DNA of 64,000 bases from UKL13-3 sp040387195 (GCA_040387195.1 JAZKEF010000001.1:186001-250000); one strand, 5' to 3'; positions 25,301 through 33,737 are shown, counted from the first letter of the stretch. Numbers and translations: made by a program. The notes: a model not told the origin generated them from the letters alone.

Positions 25301-27986
25301 AGGATTCTGTAAGATCTGCAAAATGAAAGTAGATACGGTTCAATACGTTCCCGATTTTTATGATTCACTCTATTGCGTATCGGGGATTGATTCTGTTAAA
25401 ATCAAGTTTACCAAACGACTCTCAACTTTACCGGTTCCTTCATATAGCTGGCTGGTCAATCCTGGTGGATACACAAGTAGTCTGGCCAATCCCTTATTCA
25501 CACTTCCTCCGGGAACCTATACAGTTTCGTTAACGGTAGCAGGCACGTGTGTTATAACCAAATCTATTACCATTCCCGGTTTCCCTAATGCTTCTTTCAA
25601 TGCCAATGATTCCATTTGCGTGCAGGCCGGAATACTGTTTACCAATACAAGTACCGGCAGTTATACGCAGTCGTTGTGGAATTTTGGTGACGGGGCATCA
25701 TCTCTTGTTACTTCACCAACACGTGTGTATGCAACAGCAGGATTATTTCTAGCTACCTTAAAAATTACCAATGCATTTGGTTGTGTGGATTCCACCTTTA
25801 AGGCAGTACGTGTACTTCCGAATACGTTGGGTGGAATTATTTCGGTAACCGGTGATACCATATTGTGCGAAGGAGATAGCACGAAACTCACGGTAAATGT
25901 TACCGGTGGATATCCTGCATACAATTATCTATGGTCGACATTGAATACCACTCCAAGCATATATGCAAAATATACAGGAGCGTATTCTGTGGATATTACC
26001 GATTCAAAATCATGCTTCTTTAAAACACCGTCCAAAAATATTCTGGTCAATCCTGTACCTCGTCCACAAATTAGTGGCAAAGACCATTTATGTTTAAACG
26101 ACCAACAAGTGTTTGCAGTGAACTATCCGGCATCAGGATTTACAATTACCTGGACGCTGGATACTACGGTTCAACCCGGTTCATTTACGCAGTTTAATTT
26201 CTTTGCTTCCTTCCCTACTTTGGGTGCTCACACACTTTATGTAACGGTGGTTTCGGCTGCCGGATGTGTTGGCAAGGATAGTTTTAACTTCGTTGTGCAT
26301 CCACTGCCGAATGCTGCCATCCTGAGTTCGGGAACATTGTGCGAAGGCCAGACAAACCTATTGGTTGGCGTAACGTCATCAACCAATGTGATGAATACGT
26401 ACTGGAACACCGGACTCCTCAATGATTCACTTTACACCAGCATACCGGGGCCTTACACATACACCGTTGTTGATACATTCGGATGTAAAGCTACAGCAAC
26501 TAAAATGGTGAACCCATTGCCTGATTTCTGTGGAATGGTTACCGGTTGTTATGAAATTTGCGACAGCATCAAACAGCTGGTGTGGTTTGCTCCTCCGGGT
26601 TATGCTGCTTACCAGTGGTACTTCAATGGAAACCCGATTACAGGTGCAAACTCCGATACCATTCATATTCCGTTATACCAGGCAGGAACCTATCAGGTAT
26701 TGGTGACAACTGCAGCGGGATGTAAAAAACTATCCGATCCAATTGAACTTACATTTGTAAAATGTACACAATGTGCATTGAGGGTTGTACCGGATATTCA
26801 TTGCGGACCGGTGAACAGTTCGGGACAACAAACGTATACTGTTTCCCTTGGATTGAACAATACATTGGGCGCGGGCTCAGGTATTACCGTAACATCAACG
26901 GCAGGTTCGGTGAGTGGATTATCTCCTGTGGTGCTTCCGGCAGGAGGCAATACGGTTTCATTCACCTTTACCGACCTTTCACCAATGGATACTATTGCCT
27001 GTTTTACCATTATTATTTACAACGGCAATGCAAAATGTGATACCACCATTTGTATCAAATTGCCTCCATGCAAAGGAAAATGTGAGGAACAGATTAAAGT
27101 TACCCAAATAGAATGTGCCGGATATGATGCATTGGGCAACCCGATGTATTCTTTCTGTGCAGATGTTACATGGGGCGGAAGCAGTGGATCAACACTTACG
27201 CTCAGTACTGCGACAGGAAACTTCTCCCCTAATCCGGTTACGGTTAACAATGGCTTCCAGTCACTCTGCTTCACGTATATTGATTACCCTCCGTATGCTG
27301 CCAACGCTACTTTCTACTTCAATTTTTATGATCCTGCTACAGGTCTTAACTGTGTGGATTCTGTGAAGAGAGATTATAAACCTTGTAAAGATACCTGCAG
27401 TGTGAGTGTGTATGCATTGTGTGCACATTGTGAATTTAAAGAGAAAGGTGTGAGTACCTATAATATTGAAGTTACGGTGCTCAATCCTTTCAGCAGTGGT
27501 ACAGTGAGTGTATTGCCTATTAGTGCGGGTACTTTTGGATCCATTACTCCTAACCCGATTGGTCCCGGCTTGCAAACATTCAATATTGTGTTCACCGACA
27601 GTCTGCCTGCCGATTCTATTATTTGCTTCCGTATATTGATAGCAGACGGATTTGGCAAAACCTGTTGGGAAGATGTATGTGTATACTTGCCACCATGCGA
27701 CCACACCGGAATGGAAATTACCATGGCCGATAAAGTTCGCATTGCTATAGCTCCTAACCCGGCAAGCGATCACTTTAAAGTTTACTACACTGTTCCATAC
27801 ATCAATGAGGAATTCTCTATTGAAATCACCGATGTGTCGGGCAAACTGATGCACCAAACGGAACTCAAGAACAGGAATGGAGTGCAGGAGTTTACCGACC
27901 TGCAGATGAGTGAAGGAGTATATTTTATAAACATCAAAACACCAACGAGGGTATTGGGCTACCAACGTTTGATGATCATCAAGTAA
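22302..27986 (+). CDS. Giant PKD-repeat surface protein with T9SS sorting domain
   Basis: 1894 residues from ATG 22302, or 1875 from ATG 22359, which gives a cleaner signal peptide (MRNFTLSRNIVFVFFLLV... cleavage near SYSQ). The body is a string of Ig-like/PKD-type beta domains; clear PKD signatures are WGDAS with HAYSSGGTYQV, WNFGDGFTSTAASPTHVY and LWNFGDGASSLVTSPTRVY. The C-terminal 80-90 residues (IAPNPASDHFKVYY ... EGVYFINIKT ... QRLMIIK) are a type A T9SS sorting domain, so it is exported and probably attached to the surface as an adhesin or matrix protein. Cysteine pairs are frequent. No catalytic domain recognised. Confidence 0.88.
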   Translation: MKQRKTVLFLMSNHLIPLLMRNFTLSRNIVFVFFLLVCSFQSYSQCPITGDSTVCAGDIKTYSTSLTGPYTYQWNAYGGVSIGSGTSVSITWGSTLTGQVTLVVRDIVNNIVCTSLLNVTIMGKPMPWILPSVMVGCGGPGGSAGGDPQGRKDDECLNICDSTWVTYSTPNHTGSTYAWVISGTATYTPSTSNSITVFWTGAGSGSVQVTETNINGCVGIDKVCVKIVAKPHALFTSLNTPVAGVINACKNQPIQFIDQSFAGAGTPLASWEWQWGDASTTAGSYPGSADATHAYSSGGTYQVLLIVENECHCKDTFKMTVQVSAIPGPEIFCISTVCPDAIVTYHTGPACPTAVYHWSVTNGTIQGDSTDSVVTVMWGSTGPGILTLSVTGCGGICTTPSSVFVPIIVPNAQISGKSSVCFGECVKYHISCDIPIDSIVWHVPPGVTLTTDTINVHDIILCFYNSTFVSGNIVVEYYHKIPGSTEGMSCGGQSILNIKQRPKLFLSAPQQICDKSTLTVFPSPATAANLVWTITNPLGNVTYFTTTLSSSSNLMVNWTYGPGDFIIHAKDTTGQYCNSPQQINLTVNPLPPKPDSIAGPNPVCPGVPYTYLAFQTSSAYTVMWSVQNGIPVSGAGNTISVIWNATGPYILKAVQIDPLTGCASDTLRDTIQSILPLTASPILGDTSACANNNSTHFLGVTGDDFTWSISPTIAGSIVSGQHTSTISILWNNYSGPATISVIRKVCGQTVTSNKTIMISMPPVPVISAPATICAGVGASMSATPAALSYNWNFGDGFTSTAASPTHVYQSAGNYIITLTVTYGGNCVGVATATKTIMINPKPNITISTPDPNLFCGPVSMVNMYVAGPVAGVTYNWYKSPSTLLTGGTSYSTNVLGSYFVVGVNSFGCADTSNVIPIDTVCDTCSANPAYTVDFSRIRLGCNKDTFNGTYTVGAINPRWNFDDPFSGSNTATGNNTSHTFSEPGYYRVQFCVDVPNMSGTGFCKICKMKVDTVQYVPDFYDSLYCVSGIDSVKIKFTKRLSTLPVPSYSWLVNPGGYTSSLANPLFTLPPGTYTVSLTVAGTCVITKSITIPGFPNASFNANDSICVQAGILFTNTSTGSYTQSLWNFGDGASSLVTSPTRVYATAGLFLATLKITNAFGCVDSTFKAVRVLPNTLGGIISVTGDTILCEGDSTKLTVNVTGGYPAYNYLWSTLNTTPSIYAKYTGAYSVDITDSKSCFFKTPSKNILVNPVPRPQISGKDHLCLNDQQVFAVNYPASGFTITWTLDTTVQPGSFTQFNFFASFPTLGAHTLYVTVVSAAGCVGKDSFNFVVHPLPNAAILSSGTLCEGQTNLLVGVTSSTNVMNTYWNTGLLNDSLYTSIPGPYTYTVVDTFGCKATATKMVNPLPDFCGMVTGCYEICDSIKQLVWFAPPGYAAYQWYFNGNPITGANSDTIHIPLYQAGTYQVLVTTAAGCKKLSDPIELTFVKCTQCALRVVPDIHCGPVNSSGQQTYTVSLGLNNTLGAGSGITVTSTAGSVSGLSPVVLPAGGNTVSFTFTDLSPMDTIACFTIIIYNGNAKCDTTICIKLPPCKGKCEEQIKVTQIECAGYDALGNPMYSFCADVTWGGSSGSTLTLSTATGNFSPNPVTVNNGFQSLCFTYIDYPPYAANATFYFNFYDPATGLNCVDSVKRDYKPCKDTCSVSVYALCAHCEFKEKGVSTYNIEVTVLNPFSSGTVSVLPISAGTFGSITPNPIGPGLQTFNIVFTDSLPADSIICFRILIADGFGKTCWEDVCVYLPPCDHTGMEITMADKVRIAIAPNPASDHFKVYYTVPYINEEFSIEITDVSGKLMHQTELKNRNGVQEFTDLQMSEGVYFINIKTPTRVLGYQRLMIIK

Positions 27987-28010
27987 TCAATTTCCACAAG
28001 GAGGTTGTAC

Positions 28011-28047
28011 AAAAAGGGTTGCTTCCAATTGGGAAGCAACCCTTTTT
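28011..28047 (+). terminator. Strong rho-independent terminator
   Basis: A 15-16-bp stem (AAAAAGGGTTGCTTCC at 28011-28026 pairing with 28032-28047), 5-6-base loop and T-run, 25 bases after the giant gene. Its A/T flanks are symmetric, so it may act on both strands. Confidence 0.92.
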
Positions 28048-28152
28048 ATTATCATTGTTTCTCTTTAGTATTGAAATGACCAATTTGCATTTCGCTCACA
28101 TAAAACACAAAAAATATGTTAGGCTCCTTAATCGCAGATAACAATAAGAATA

Positions 28153-28755
28153 ATGGCTGAAGATGTATTAGCTAAAGAATTTGCAGCACGATATGGAATG
28201 ACTCCTGATTTACATATACCGATTGCGGCAAGGACAATTGATGCCATATCAACATATATAGGAACTTTCTCACGCATTTTCCCAAACTCAGATAATGCAT
28301 TGATGGTAACTCCTTATTCCATACCCCTGCCAAATAAAAAACTACCCATCTGGAAAGTAAAAGGGGTAGAGATCCTTCACTCGCATAGGCAGGTTTGGGT
28401 ACGTGTTAACTACACAAACTATCGAAAAGCGTATGCTCATGCATTTCCAGAAGAAGAAATAAACGATCTTGTTGTTGATCATGTAATGAACAGGAGAGTT
28501 GCCCGACTCAAAGGATATGAATATTTAAGGGTTACATTGATATCAAGGGCAGCAAATTCAAGCAGCGGAAACTTCACAGAAAAGTATGGTTTTGCTTATC
28601 ATAAGTCCCAACATTCAAAATATCTGGATATCGAAAAACAACCTTCCATTCAATATTGTGATAAGGCCGACATAGTTAAAATGCTAAATATAAATACGGG
28701 AGGTAAAATACAAGAAGGCATCAATGAGGTGCTCTATTATTTTTATGAACAATAA
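28153..28755 (+). CDS. Uncharacterised 200-residue soluble protein
   Basis: No signal peptide or membrane segment, and the family is not recognised. The middle has an aromatic/basic beta-rich stretch (HRQVWVRVNYTNYRKAY), then DHVMNRRVARLKGYEYLRV, then RAANSSSGN. A D-H followed by N-R, and an N-S-S-G after a hydrophobic strand, are vaguely like compact His-Me/HNH nuclease cores, but spacing and a second histidine (SQHSKY) are not enough to claim that. It is monocistronic between a strong terminator and the YdeI gene. Function not assigned. Confidence 0.72.
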   Translation: MAEDVLAKEFAARYGMTPDLHIPIAARTIDAISTYIGTFSRIFPNSDNALMVTPYSIPLPNKKLPIWKVKGVEILHSHRQVWVRVNYTNYRKAYAHAFPEEEINDLVVDHVMNRRVARLKGYEYLRVTLISRAANSSSGNFTEKYGFAYHKSQHSKYLDIEKQPSIQYCDKADIVKMLNINTGGKIQEGINEVLYYFYEQ

Positions 28756-28823
28756 ACAATATCCATGCAGAACCACTCTTGTTACACTTTATTTTTATCT
28801 TCGGAAATAAGAAACAAGCAGCT

Positions 28824-29414
28824 ATGAAAAAAGAAACACAGAAAGAGGAACCGGAAACTTTTTGTCCGACCAGCAGTAAGGATTGGCGGCAATGGTTGAA
28901 AAAAAACCACCGCACCAAACAATCCATTTGGCTGCTGTATCATAAAAAAGATTCGGGCATTCCAAGCATTAGCCACAGTGAAGCAGTTGATGAGGCGCTT
29001 TGTTTCGGATGGATTGACAGTACCCGAAGATCCGTTGACGAACATACGTTCATACAATTTTTTTGCAAACGAAAACCCAAAAGTGTATGGTCGAAAATAA
29101 ACAAGGCTAAAATTGAGCGATTAACGGAAGAAGGACTGATTGCCCCGGCAGGATATGAAAGTATTGAAACGGCAAAACAAAACGGGTCGTGGGCAATTCT
29201 GGATGATGTGGAAGAATTAACCATTCCCAGGGACCTTGACAAAATATTTAAAACCCATAAAGGATCTAAAGACTTTTTCATGAGTTTAAGTAAGTCGGTT
29301 AGAAAGGCGATGTTACAATGGATTGTTCTTGCCAAACGACCTGAAACACGTGAGAAAAGAATGGAAGAAATCGCTTCGCTTGCGGCTCAAAAACTGAAGC
29401 CGAAGCAATTTTAA
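28824..29414 (+). CDS. YdeI/OmpD-associated family protein
   Basis: 196 residues, soluble. Family blocks: DWRQWLKKNHRTKQSIWLLYHKK near residue 20, SHSEAVDEALCFGWIDSTRR near 50, and KRKPKSVWSKINKAKIERL near 85. Relatives are called bacteriocin-protection or OmpD-associated proteins, without a known mechanism. Start at 28824 gives MKKETQKEE; a longer in-frame version reads through hydrophobic intergenic sequence. A second YdeI relative is at 20937. Confidence 0.87.
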   Translation: MKKETQKEEPETFCPTSSKDWRQWLKKNHRTKQSIWLLYHKKDSGIPSISHSEAVDEALCFGWIDSTRRSVDEHTFIQFFCKRKPKSVWSKINKAKIERLTEEGLIAPAGYESIETAKQNGSWAILDDVEELTIPRDLDKIFKTHKGSKDFFMSLSKSVRKAMLQWIVLAKRPETREKRMEEIASLAAQKLKPKQF

Positions 29415-29532
29415 ACTCCCATAAAATGTTGCTCCCATTATGGAGTCCGTCCCTCTAAATTCTAAAACACCTCTAAGAAAAAGTAAAAACAGGCACTAAA
29501 CTTGTGACCTTATTCTTTCTAATATTTGAGCT

Positions 29533-29940
29533 ATGAAAGAATATAATTATTTAGCCGTTATCACCTCCGCAATAGCCGGATTTGCACTCGATTTTGTTTG
29601 GTTCACTATGGTATTCCGAACTGCATACATGGAAGACCTGGCAAGAACCAAAGAACAACTTGATCAGGGACCAAGTATGGTTCCTTCATTCATCATTCAA
29701 TTAGCAGGGAATTTAGTATTAGCCTTTGTTTTAGCCTGGCTCATCAACAAATTGAATTATGAGACAATAGTCCAAACGTTACGATTATGCTTATTGGTAT
29801 GGATTGGATTTGTTGTAGCCATTATAGGACCTATGTATGCTTTCCAGGCTTTTCCTTTCCGGTTCTTTTTAGTCATCACGATTGGTTACCTGATCCCTAT
29901 TTTGGTATCCGGAATGATATTAACGGCTTGGAAGAAATAA
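29533..29940 (+). CDS. DUF1761 family membrane protein
   Basis: 135 residues, four hydrophobic segments. The N-terminal YLAVITSAIAGFALDFVWFTMVF and the loop with charged residues before helix two match DUF1761, a small integral membrane family without known function. The start is preceded by TAATATTTG only 4 bases upstream, an unusual position for a -7 element. It converges with the lipoprotein gene downstream, with a 3-base gap. Confidence 0.82.
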   Translation: MKEYNYLAVITSAIAGFALDFVWFTMVFRTAYMEDLARTKEQLDQGPSMVPSFIIQLAGNLVLAFVLAWLINKLNYETIVQTLRLCLLVWIGFVVAIIGPMYAFQAFPFRFFLVITIGYLIPILVSGMILTAWKK

Positions 29941-29943
29941 AAC

Positions 29944-30387
29944 CTATTTCAATCCTATATAGAGAAGCACCACAGGTAACGTTACGGTAATAAACATTGT
30001 TATTTTTTGAAAGTCAACCTTACTAAGATTCACCAGGTCATTTGAACATTCGATACACGACTCTATATTAATCAGTATATCGTTTTTAGTATAAGCAGCG
30101 GATAATTGCATATGTTTACCCAGTGCTCTTCTTCCATTAACCGGAGTAGTATAAATAGATAGCGTTTTCCTGTCTACAACACGGTATACATAAACAAAAA
30201 CATTCATGGTATCATTTACCAGTTTAACGTTATATGGTTGAATACCCAATTCCTTTTCCACTTCGGTTTTAGTCATGCCCGGTTTTAATTTCATCACTTT
30301 TTCAAGCGAAGTATATTTGGGTGATTGCACAATGCATGAACTGAAGAACAAACCAATTATGATGAGAATGACACTTTGAATTTTCAT
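29944..30387 (-). CDS. Small lipoprotein with BamE/OmlA-like segment
   Basis: 147 residues. Signal peptide with lipobox (LFFSSCIV, Cys at residue 18). Residues about 30-75 (LEKVMKLKPGMTKTEVEKELG) have the kLkpGMtkxeVxxxlG pattern of the BamE/OmlA fold. A hydrophobic segment (ITMFITVTLPVVLLYIGL) closes the protein, unusual for a lipoprotein. TATGTTTG on the minus strand (30399-30392) lies 4 bases before the ATG. Function is not inferred. Confidence 0.75.
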   Translation of the reverse strand: MKIQSVILIIIGLFFSSCIVQSPKYTSLEKVMKLKPGMTKTEVEKELGIQPYNVKLVNDTMNVFVYVYRVVDRKTLSIYTTPVNGRRALGKHMQLSAAYTKNDILINIESCIECSNDLVNLSKVDFQKITMFITVTLPVVLLYIGLK

Positions 30388-30573
30388 ATTGCAAACATAC
30401 TAACTTAGGAATATTTGTTCCTACTCAGATTAAAACGATACATCAATTTTTTTGCCAATCAAAACAATTTCCTGCTTAACCGGCATGAAGTGCTTCCATC
30501 AGATAACATTACTTTAAGACACACTTTTTGTGGATTTAATTACCCGACTTGTTCAACTCAACCTAACTCATAA

Positions 30574-30609
30574 AAAAGGCTTAAAGCGAATTCTCGCTCT
30601 AAGCCTTTT
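30574..30609. terminator. Bidirectional terminator hairpin
   Basis: Stem AAAAGGCTTA (30574-30583) with TAAGCCTTTT (30600-30609), extended inside by AGCGA/TCGCT around an ATTC loop. It lies downstream of pruA on the minus strand, about 90 bases past its stop. Confidence 0.8.
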
Positions 30610-30630
30610 CTTTCAACACAATATGGACGT

Positions 30631-30699
30631 CTGCTTCGATTAACTCAGCATGACATTCTCCCTACATCTCGATACAATCCTTCGGATCACTCGAAGTGA
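30631..30699. repeat. TCGA-type dispersed intergenic repeat
   Basis: CTGCTTCGATTAACTCAGCA followed by a second part with ATCTCGATACAATCC and TCACTCGAAGTGAC. Related words occur near 33588, 37808, 53944 and 61004. It directly abuts the pruA stop codon. The family looks like the short degenerate hairpin repeats common between Bacteroidota genes. Confidence 0.5.
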
Positions 30700-32328
30700 C
30701 TATTCTTTATCCAAAAACGGATAGCGGTAATCGGTTGGTGCGGCAAATGTTTCTTTGATCGTTCTCATGGAAGTCCAGCGCAGCAAGTTAACCATCGCTC
30801 CTGCTTTATCATTGGTACCGCTTGCACGTGCACCTCCGAAAGGTTGTTGTCCTACAACTGCACCTGTTGGTTTATCATTAATGTAGAAGTTACCGGCAGC
30901 GTTGCGCAATTTTTTTGTTGCCAGCTCAATTGCATATCTATCTTCGGCAATAATAGAACCTGTTAAAGCATACTCCGAAGTTGAATCCACCAATGCCAAT
31001 GTTTCTTCAAATTTTTCGGCATCGTAAACATATACAGTCAATACAGGACCGAAGATTTCCTCACACATGGTTTTGTACTTAGGATCTTTGGTAACGATAA
31101 CTGTTGGTGCAACAAAATATCCTGAAGATTTATCATATGTCCCTCCTGCAATGATTTCACAGCTGGCATCTTTCTTGGCATCCTCAATATAGTTTGCAAT
31201 TTTATCGAATGACTTTTCGTCAATCACAGCATTAATGAAATTACCAAAATCTTCAGTAGGACCCATTTTAAACGTAGCCATATCTGCGATCATTTTTGCT
31301 TTAACAGCAGGCCATAGGTTTGACGGCACATACACACGTGAAGCAGCCGAACATTTTTGTCCCTGATATTCAAATGCACCACGAACAATCGCAGTAGCTG
31401 TCATTTCAGGCTCAGCACTTTTGTGAATCATGATAAAATCCTTACCACCTGTTTCACCTACAATGCGAGGGTATGTTTTAAATTTATGGATATTGTTGCC
31501 TATTGATTTCCAAACATTCTGGAATACTCCGGTTGAACCTGTAAAGTGGATTCCCGCAAAATCGGGGTGAGAGAAAATCACTTCACCAGCGTCAGGACCA
31601 CTTACATATACCAGGTTAATTACGCCATCCGGCAAACCTGCTTTTTTAAAGATTTCCATCAGCACATTGGCTGCATATACTTGTGTATTGGCAGGTTTCC
31701 ATACCACCACGTTACCCATCATGGCAGCCGAAGTAGGTAAGTTACCTGCAATTGCCGTAAAGTTGAAAGGAGTCAATGCAAACACAAAACCTTCCAATGC
31801 ACGGTATTCAATGCGGTTCCACATGCCTTTACCCGACACAGGCTGGTCGCGGTAAATCTGGGTCATAAAGTTAACGTTGAAACGCAGGAAGTCAATCAGC
31901 TCGCAAGCTGCATCAATCTCCGCTTGGTATGCATTTTTGCTTTGTCCCAGCATGGTAGCAGCATTCAATTTAGCGCGGTACGGACCGGCAATTAAATCTG
32001 CAGCACGCAAAAAGATAGCAGCACGTTGTTCCCAAGGCAGGTCTTCCCATTTGCTTTTTGCGGCAAGCGCAGCATCAATCGCTTTGCTTACATGGCCCTT
32101 ATCGCCCTGGTGAAAATGCCCTAATGTATGTTTATGATCGTGAGGAGGAGCCATTCTCATTTTGGTTCCGGTTCTTACTTCTTCACTTCCAATGTACATA
32201 GGTACATCCAGTTCTTTACTGCGGGCTTCGGCTAAAGCAGCTTTTAATTCAGCACGTTCTTTACTGCCCGGTGCATAGTTCAAAACCGGTTCGTTAATGG
32301 GTGCCGGTACGTTAAAAAATCCGTTCAT
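30700..32328 (-). CDS. pruA: L-glutamate gamma-semialdehyde dehydrogenase
   Basis: 542 residues; oxidises glutamate semialdehyde (from proline via pyrroline-5-carboxylate) to glutamate with NAD+. Catalytic cysteine is in GQKCSAASR near residue 315, general-base glutamate in VGETGGKDF near 281, and the nucleotide-binding stretch is IHFTGSTGVF. Size and the C-terminal GQQPFGGARASGTNDKAG match the single-function PruA/RocA type (no fused proline dehydrogenase). No proline dehydrogenase gene is adjacent. Confidence 0.95.
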   Translation of the reverse strand: MNGFFNVPAPINEPVLNYAPGSKERAELKAALAEARSKELDVPMYIGSEEVRTGTKMRMAPPHDHKHTLGHFHQGDKGHVSKAIDAALAAKSKWEDLPWEQRAAIFLRAADLIAGPYRAKLNAATMLGQSKNAYQAEIDAACELIDFLRFNVNFMTQIYRDQPVSGKGMWNRIEYRALEGFVFALTPFNFTAIAGNLPTSAAMMGNVVVWKPANTQVYAANVLMEIFKKAGLPDGVINLVYVSGPDAGEVIFSHPDFAGIHFTGSTGVFQNVWKSIGNNIHKFKTYPRIVGETGGKDFIMIHKSAEPEMTATAIVRGAFEYQGQKCSAASRVYVPSNLWPAVKAKMIADMATFKMGPTEDFGNFINAVIDEKSFDKIANYIEDAKKDASCEIIAGGTYDKSSGYFVAPTVIVTKDPKYKTMCEEIFGPVLTVYVYDAEKFEETLALVDSTSEYALTGSIIAEDRYAIELATKKLRNAAGNFYINDKPTGAVVGQQPFGGARASGTNDKAGAMVNLLRWTSMRTIKETFAAPTDYRYPFLDKE

Positions 32329-32657
32329 GTGTATGGTTATTAGTTAATATGTTATTGGTTAAGAAGGTTAATTATGCCGGCCGGTCTTTTAAGTTGAGTA
32401 AATTCAACTCGCAACCCGCAATAAACAACCCGCAACTCTTATTTGCAGCGCGAATATACTTGCCTCCGGCAAAACAACAAAGGTGATAATTAGCAGGTGA
32501 GGCTGCACTTCGGCCGGAGACATGATTCCCAATACTTGATTCTCGATAGTTAATGCCCAATGCGGGATGCAGGATAAAAGAAAAATAGAAGGCCCCTGAG
32601 CTCAGGGAATAGGTGGCTATACCTGAACATATGGCTGACTATACCTACATTTGCCGC
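32329..32657. other. Divergent intergenic region between pruA and mnmD
   Basis: 329 bases with no supported gene. It begins with simple TTAATATGTTATTGGTTAA-like sequence near pruA. TACATTTG at 32646-32653 lies 4 bases before the preferred mnmD start, and CCCTGAGCTCAGGG (32594-32607) is a perfect 14-bp palindrome. Confidence 0.4.
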
Positions 32658-33434
32658 ATGTCGCTCGAATTGCACCTTACCAAAGACCAATCGCATACAC
32701 TTTATGTTCCTGAACTGGACGAAACTTACCATTCCCGTAACGGAGCCTTGGAAGAAGCGATGTATGTTTATATCGGCAGGGGGCTGTTGGACTGGCTGTT
32801 GCTGGAAGAGGGTCGGCAGTCCTTAGTCCGTGGTCCGCAGTTGGAGGAAAATGGTTTCCCGAATACAAATCTCCCGAACGAAACAGCCGACTGCGGACTG
32901 CGGACTGCAGACTCCTCCCGCAAGAAATTATCGCTGCTTGAGGTTGGTTTTGGTACCGGGTTGAACGCATGGCTTACCGCTAGGGAAGCTCAAAAGTTGG
33001 GAGTCTATTGTGTTTACCATTCCCTGGAAACCGTTCCACTTCCTTTAGACCTGATCGGACAATTGAACTATACAAAGGATGCTTCGGAAGCGCATAAAGA
33101 CCTCTTCCAACAGTTGCACCAAGCCGAGTGGAATAAAAACATTGAGGTCGCACCTAACTTTACATTAACCAAATGGCATGTTTCGTTGCAGGACTTCACT
33201 CCTTCTCAAACCTTTGACGTGATTTATTTTGATGCCTTTGCTCCCGAAAAACAACCCGAGCTCTGGACGAAAGAAATCTTTCAAAAATTATATGATTCTT
33301 TGAACGAAAATGGGGTAATTGTAACTTACTCAAGCAAGGGTGATGTTAAACGGATGTGGAAGGAAATCGGATTTGAGGTAGAACGTTTACCCGGACCACC
33401 GATGAAGAGGCATATGCTCAAGGGGAGGAAATAG
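32658..33434 (+). CDS. mnmD: tRNA 5-methylaminomethyl-2-thiouridine methyltransferase MnmD
   Basis: 258 residues; the SAM-dependent last step of mnm5s2U formation at tRNA wobble position 34, equivalent to the MnmC methyltransferase domain. The N-terminus has the family block SHTLYVPELDETYHSRNGALEEA, the SAM motif LLEVGFGTGLNAWLT follows, then YFDAFAPEKQPELW and GVIVTYSSKGDVKRMWKEIGF. Between DWLLLEEG and KKLSLLEVGFG about 30-35 residues of low-complexity sequence are inserted (about 52-88), encoded by GGACTGC-type repeats. Start at 32658 gives the usual N-terminus; a GTG at 32613 also exists. Confidence 0.92.
   Translation: MSLELHLTKDQSHTLYVPELDETYHSRNGALEEAMYVYIGRGLLDWLLLEEGRQSLVRGPQLEENGFPNTNLPNETADCGLRTADSSRKKLSLLEVGFGTGLNAWLTAREAQKLGVYCVYHSLETVPLPLDLIGQLNYTKDASEAHKDLFQQLHQAEWNKNIEVAPNFTLTKWHVSLQDFTPSQTFDVIYFDAFAPEKQPELWTKEIFQKLYDSLNENGVIVTYSSKGDVKRMWKEIGFEVERLPGPPMKRHMLKGRK
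32812..32916. repeat. Inverted repeat insertion inside mnmD
   Basis: The left arm (about 32812-32844) has CAGTCC, GTCCGTGGTCCGCAG; the right arm (about 32888-32916) has GACTGCGGACTGCGGACTGC. The arms are roughly complementary and could form a hairpin of 100 bases, all in frame. This looks like a short palindromic repeat of the intergenic kind that landed in a coding region. Confidence 0.6.
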
Positions 33435-33737
33435 CTGTTGGCTGTTAGCGCCCCAAAATTGCTTTTTACACGAAGAGCACGAAGAAGAAGTAGGCAATGG
33501 GAAAGTAGGCAGTAGGCAAACTAATGATGGGTAATAACTGATTCAACATAATTAACAGATTATACAATTAACATACATAAGGGGCAGTGTCAGTTCGAAT
33601 TAATCGAGAACAGGCAGTAGGCAAACTAATGATGAAAGACAAATCAACATCATTAACAGATTACATAATTAAGAAACCGCATACCCTATTAACTCAATAA
33701 CCAAATAACTTATTAACCCATTAACGAAATAACTGCA
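33435..33737. other. Intergenic region with short direct repeats
   Basis: 303 bases, no gene. Two copies of GGCAGTAGGCAAACTAATGA (near 33509 and 33614) and two related AACATNATTAACAGATTA stretches (33547, 33647) show that a segment of about 105 bases is duplicated, with a GTGTCAGTTCGAATTAATCG repeat at 33588-33607 between. The last 60 bases are AT-rich with TAACCNATTAAC words. Confidence 0.55.

Noticed and set aside
27261..27965. 234-residue open frame on the minus strand inside the giant T9SS gene
   Set aside because: The plus-strand frame is clearly coding with repeated domains; the other is an antisense shadow with His/Thr-rich composition.
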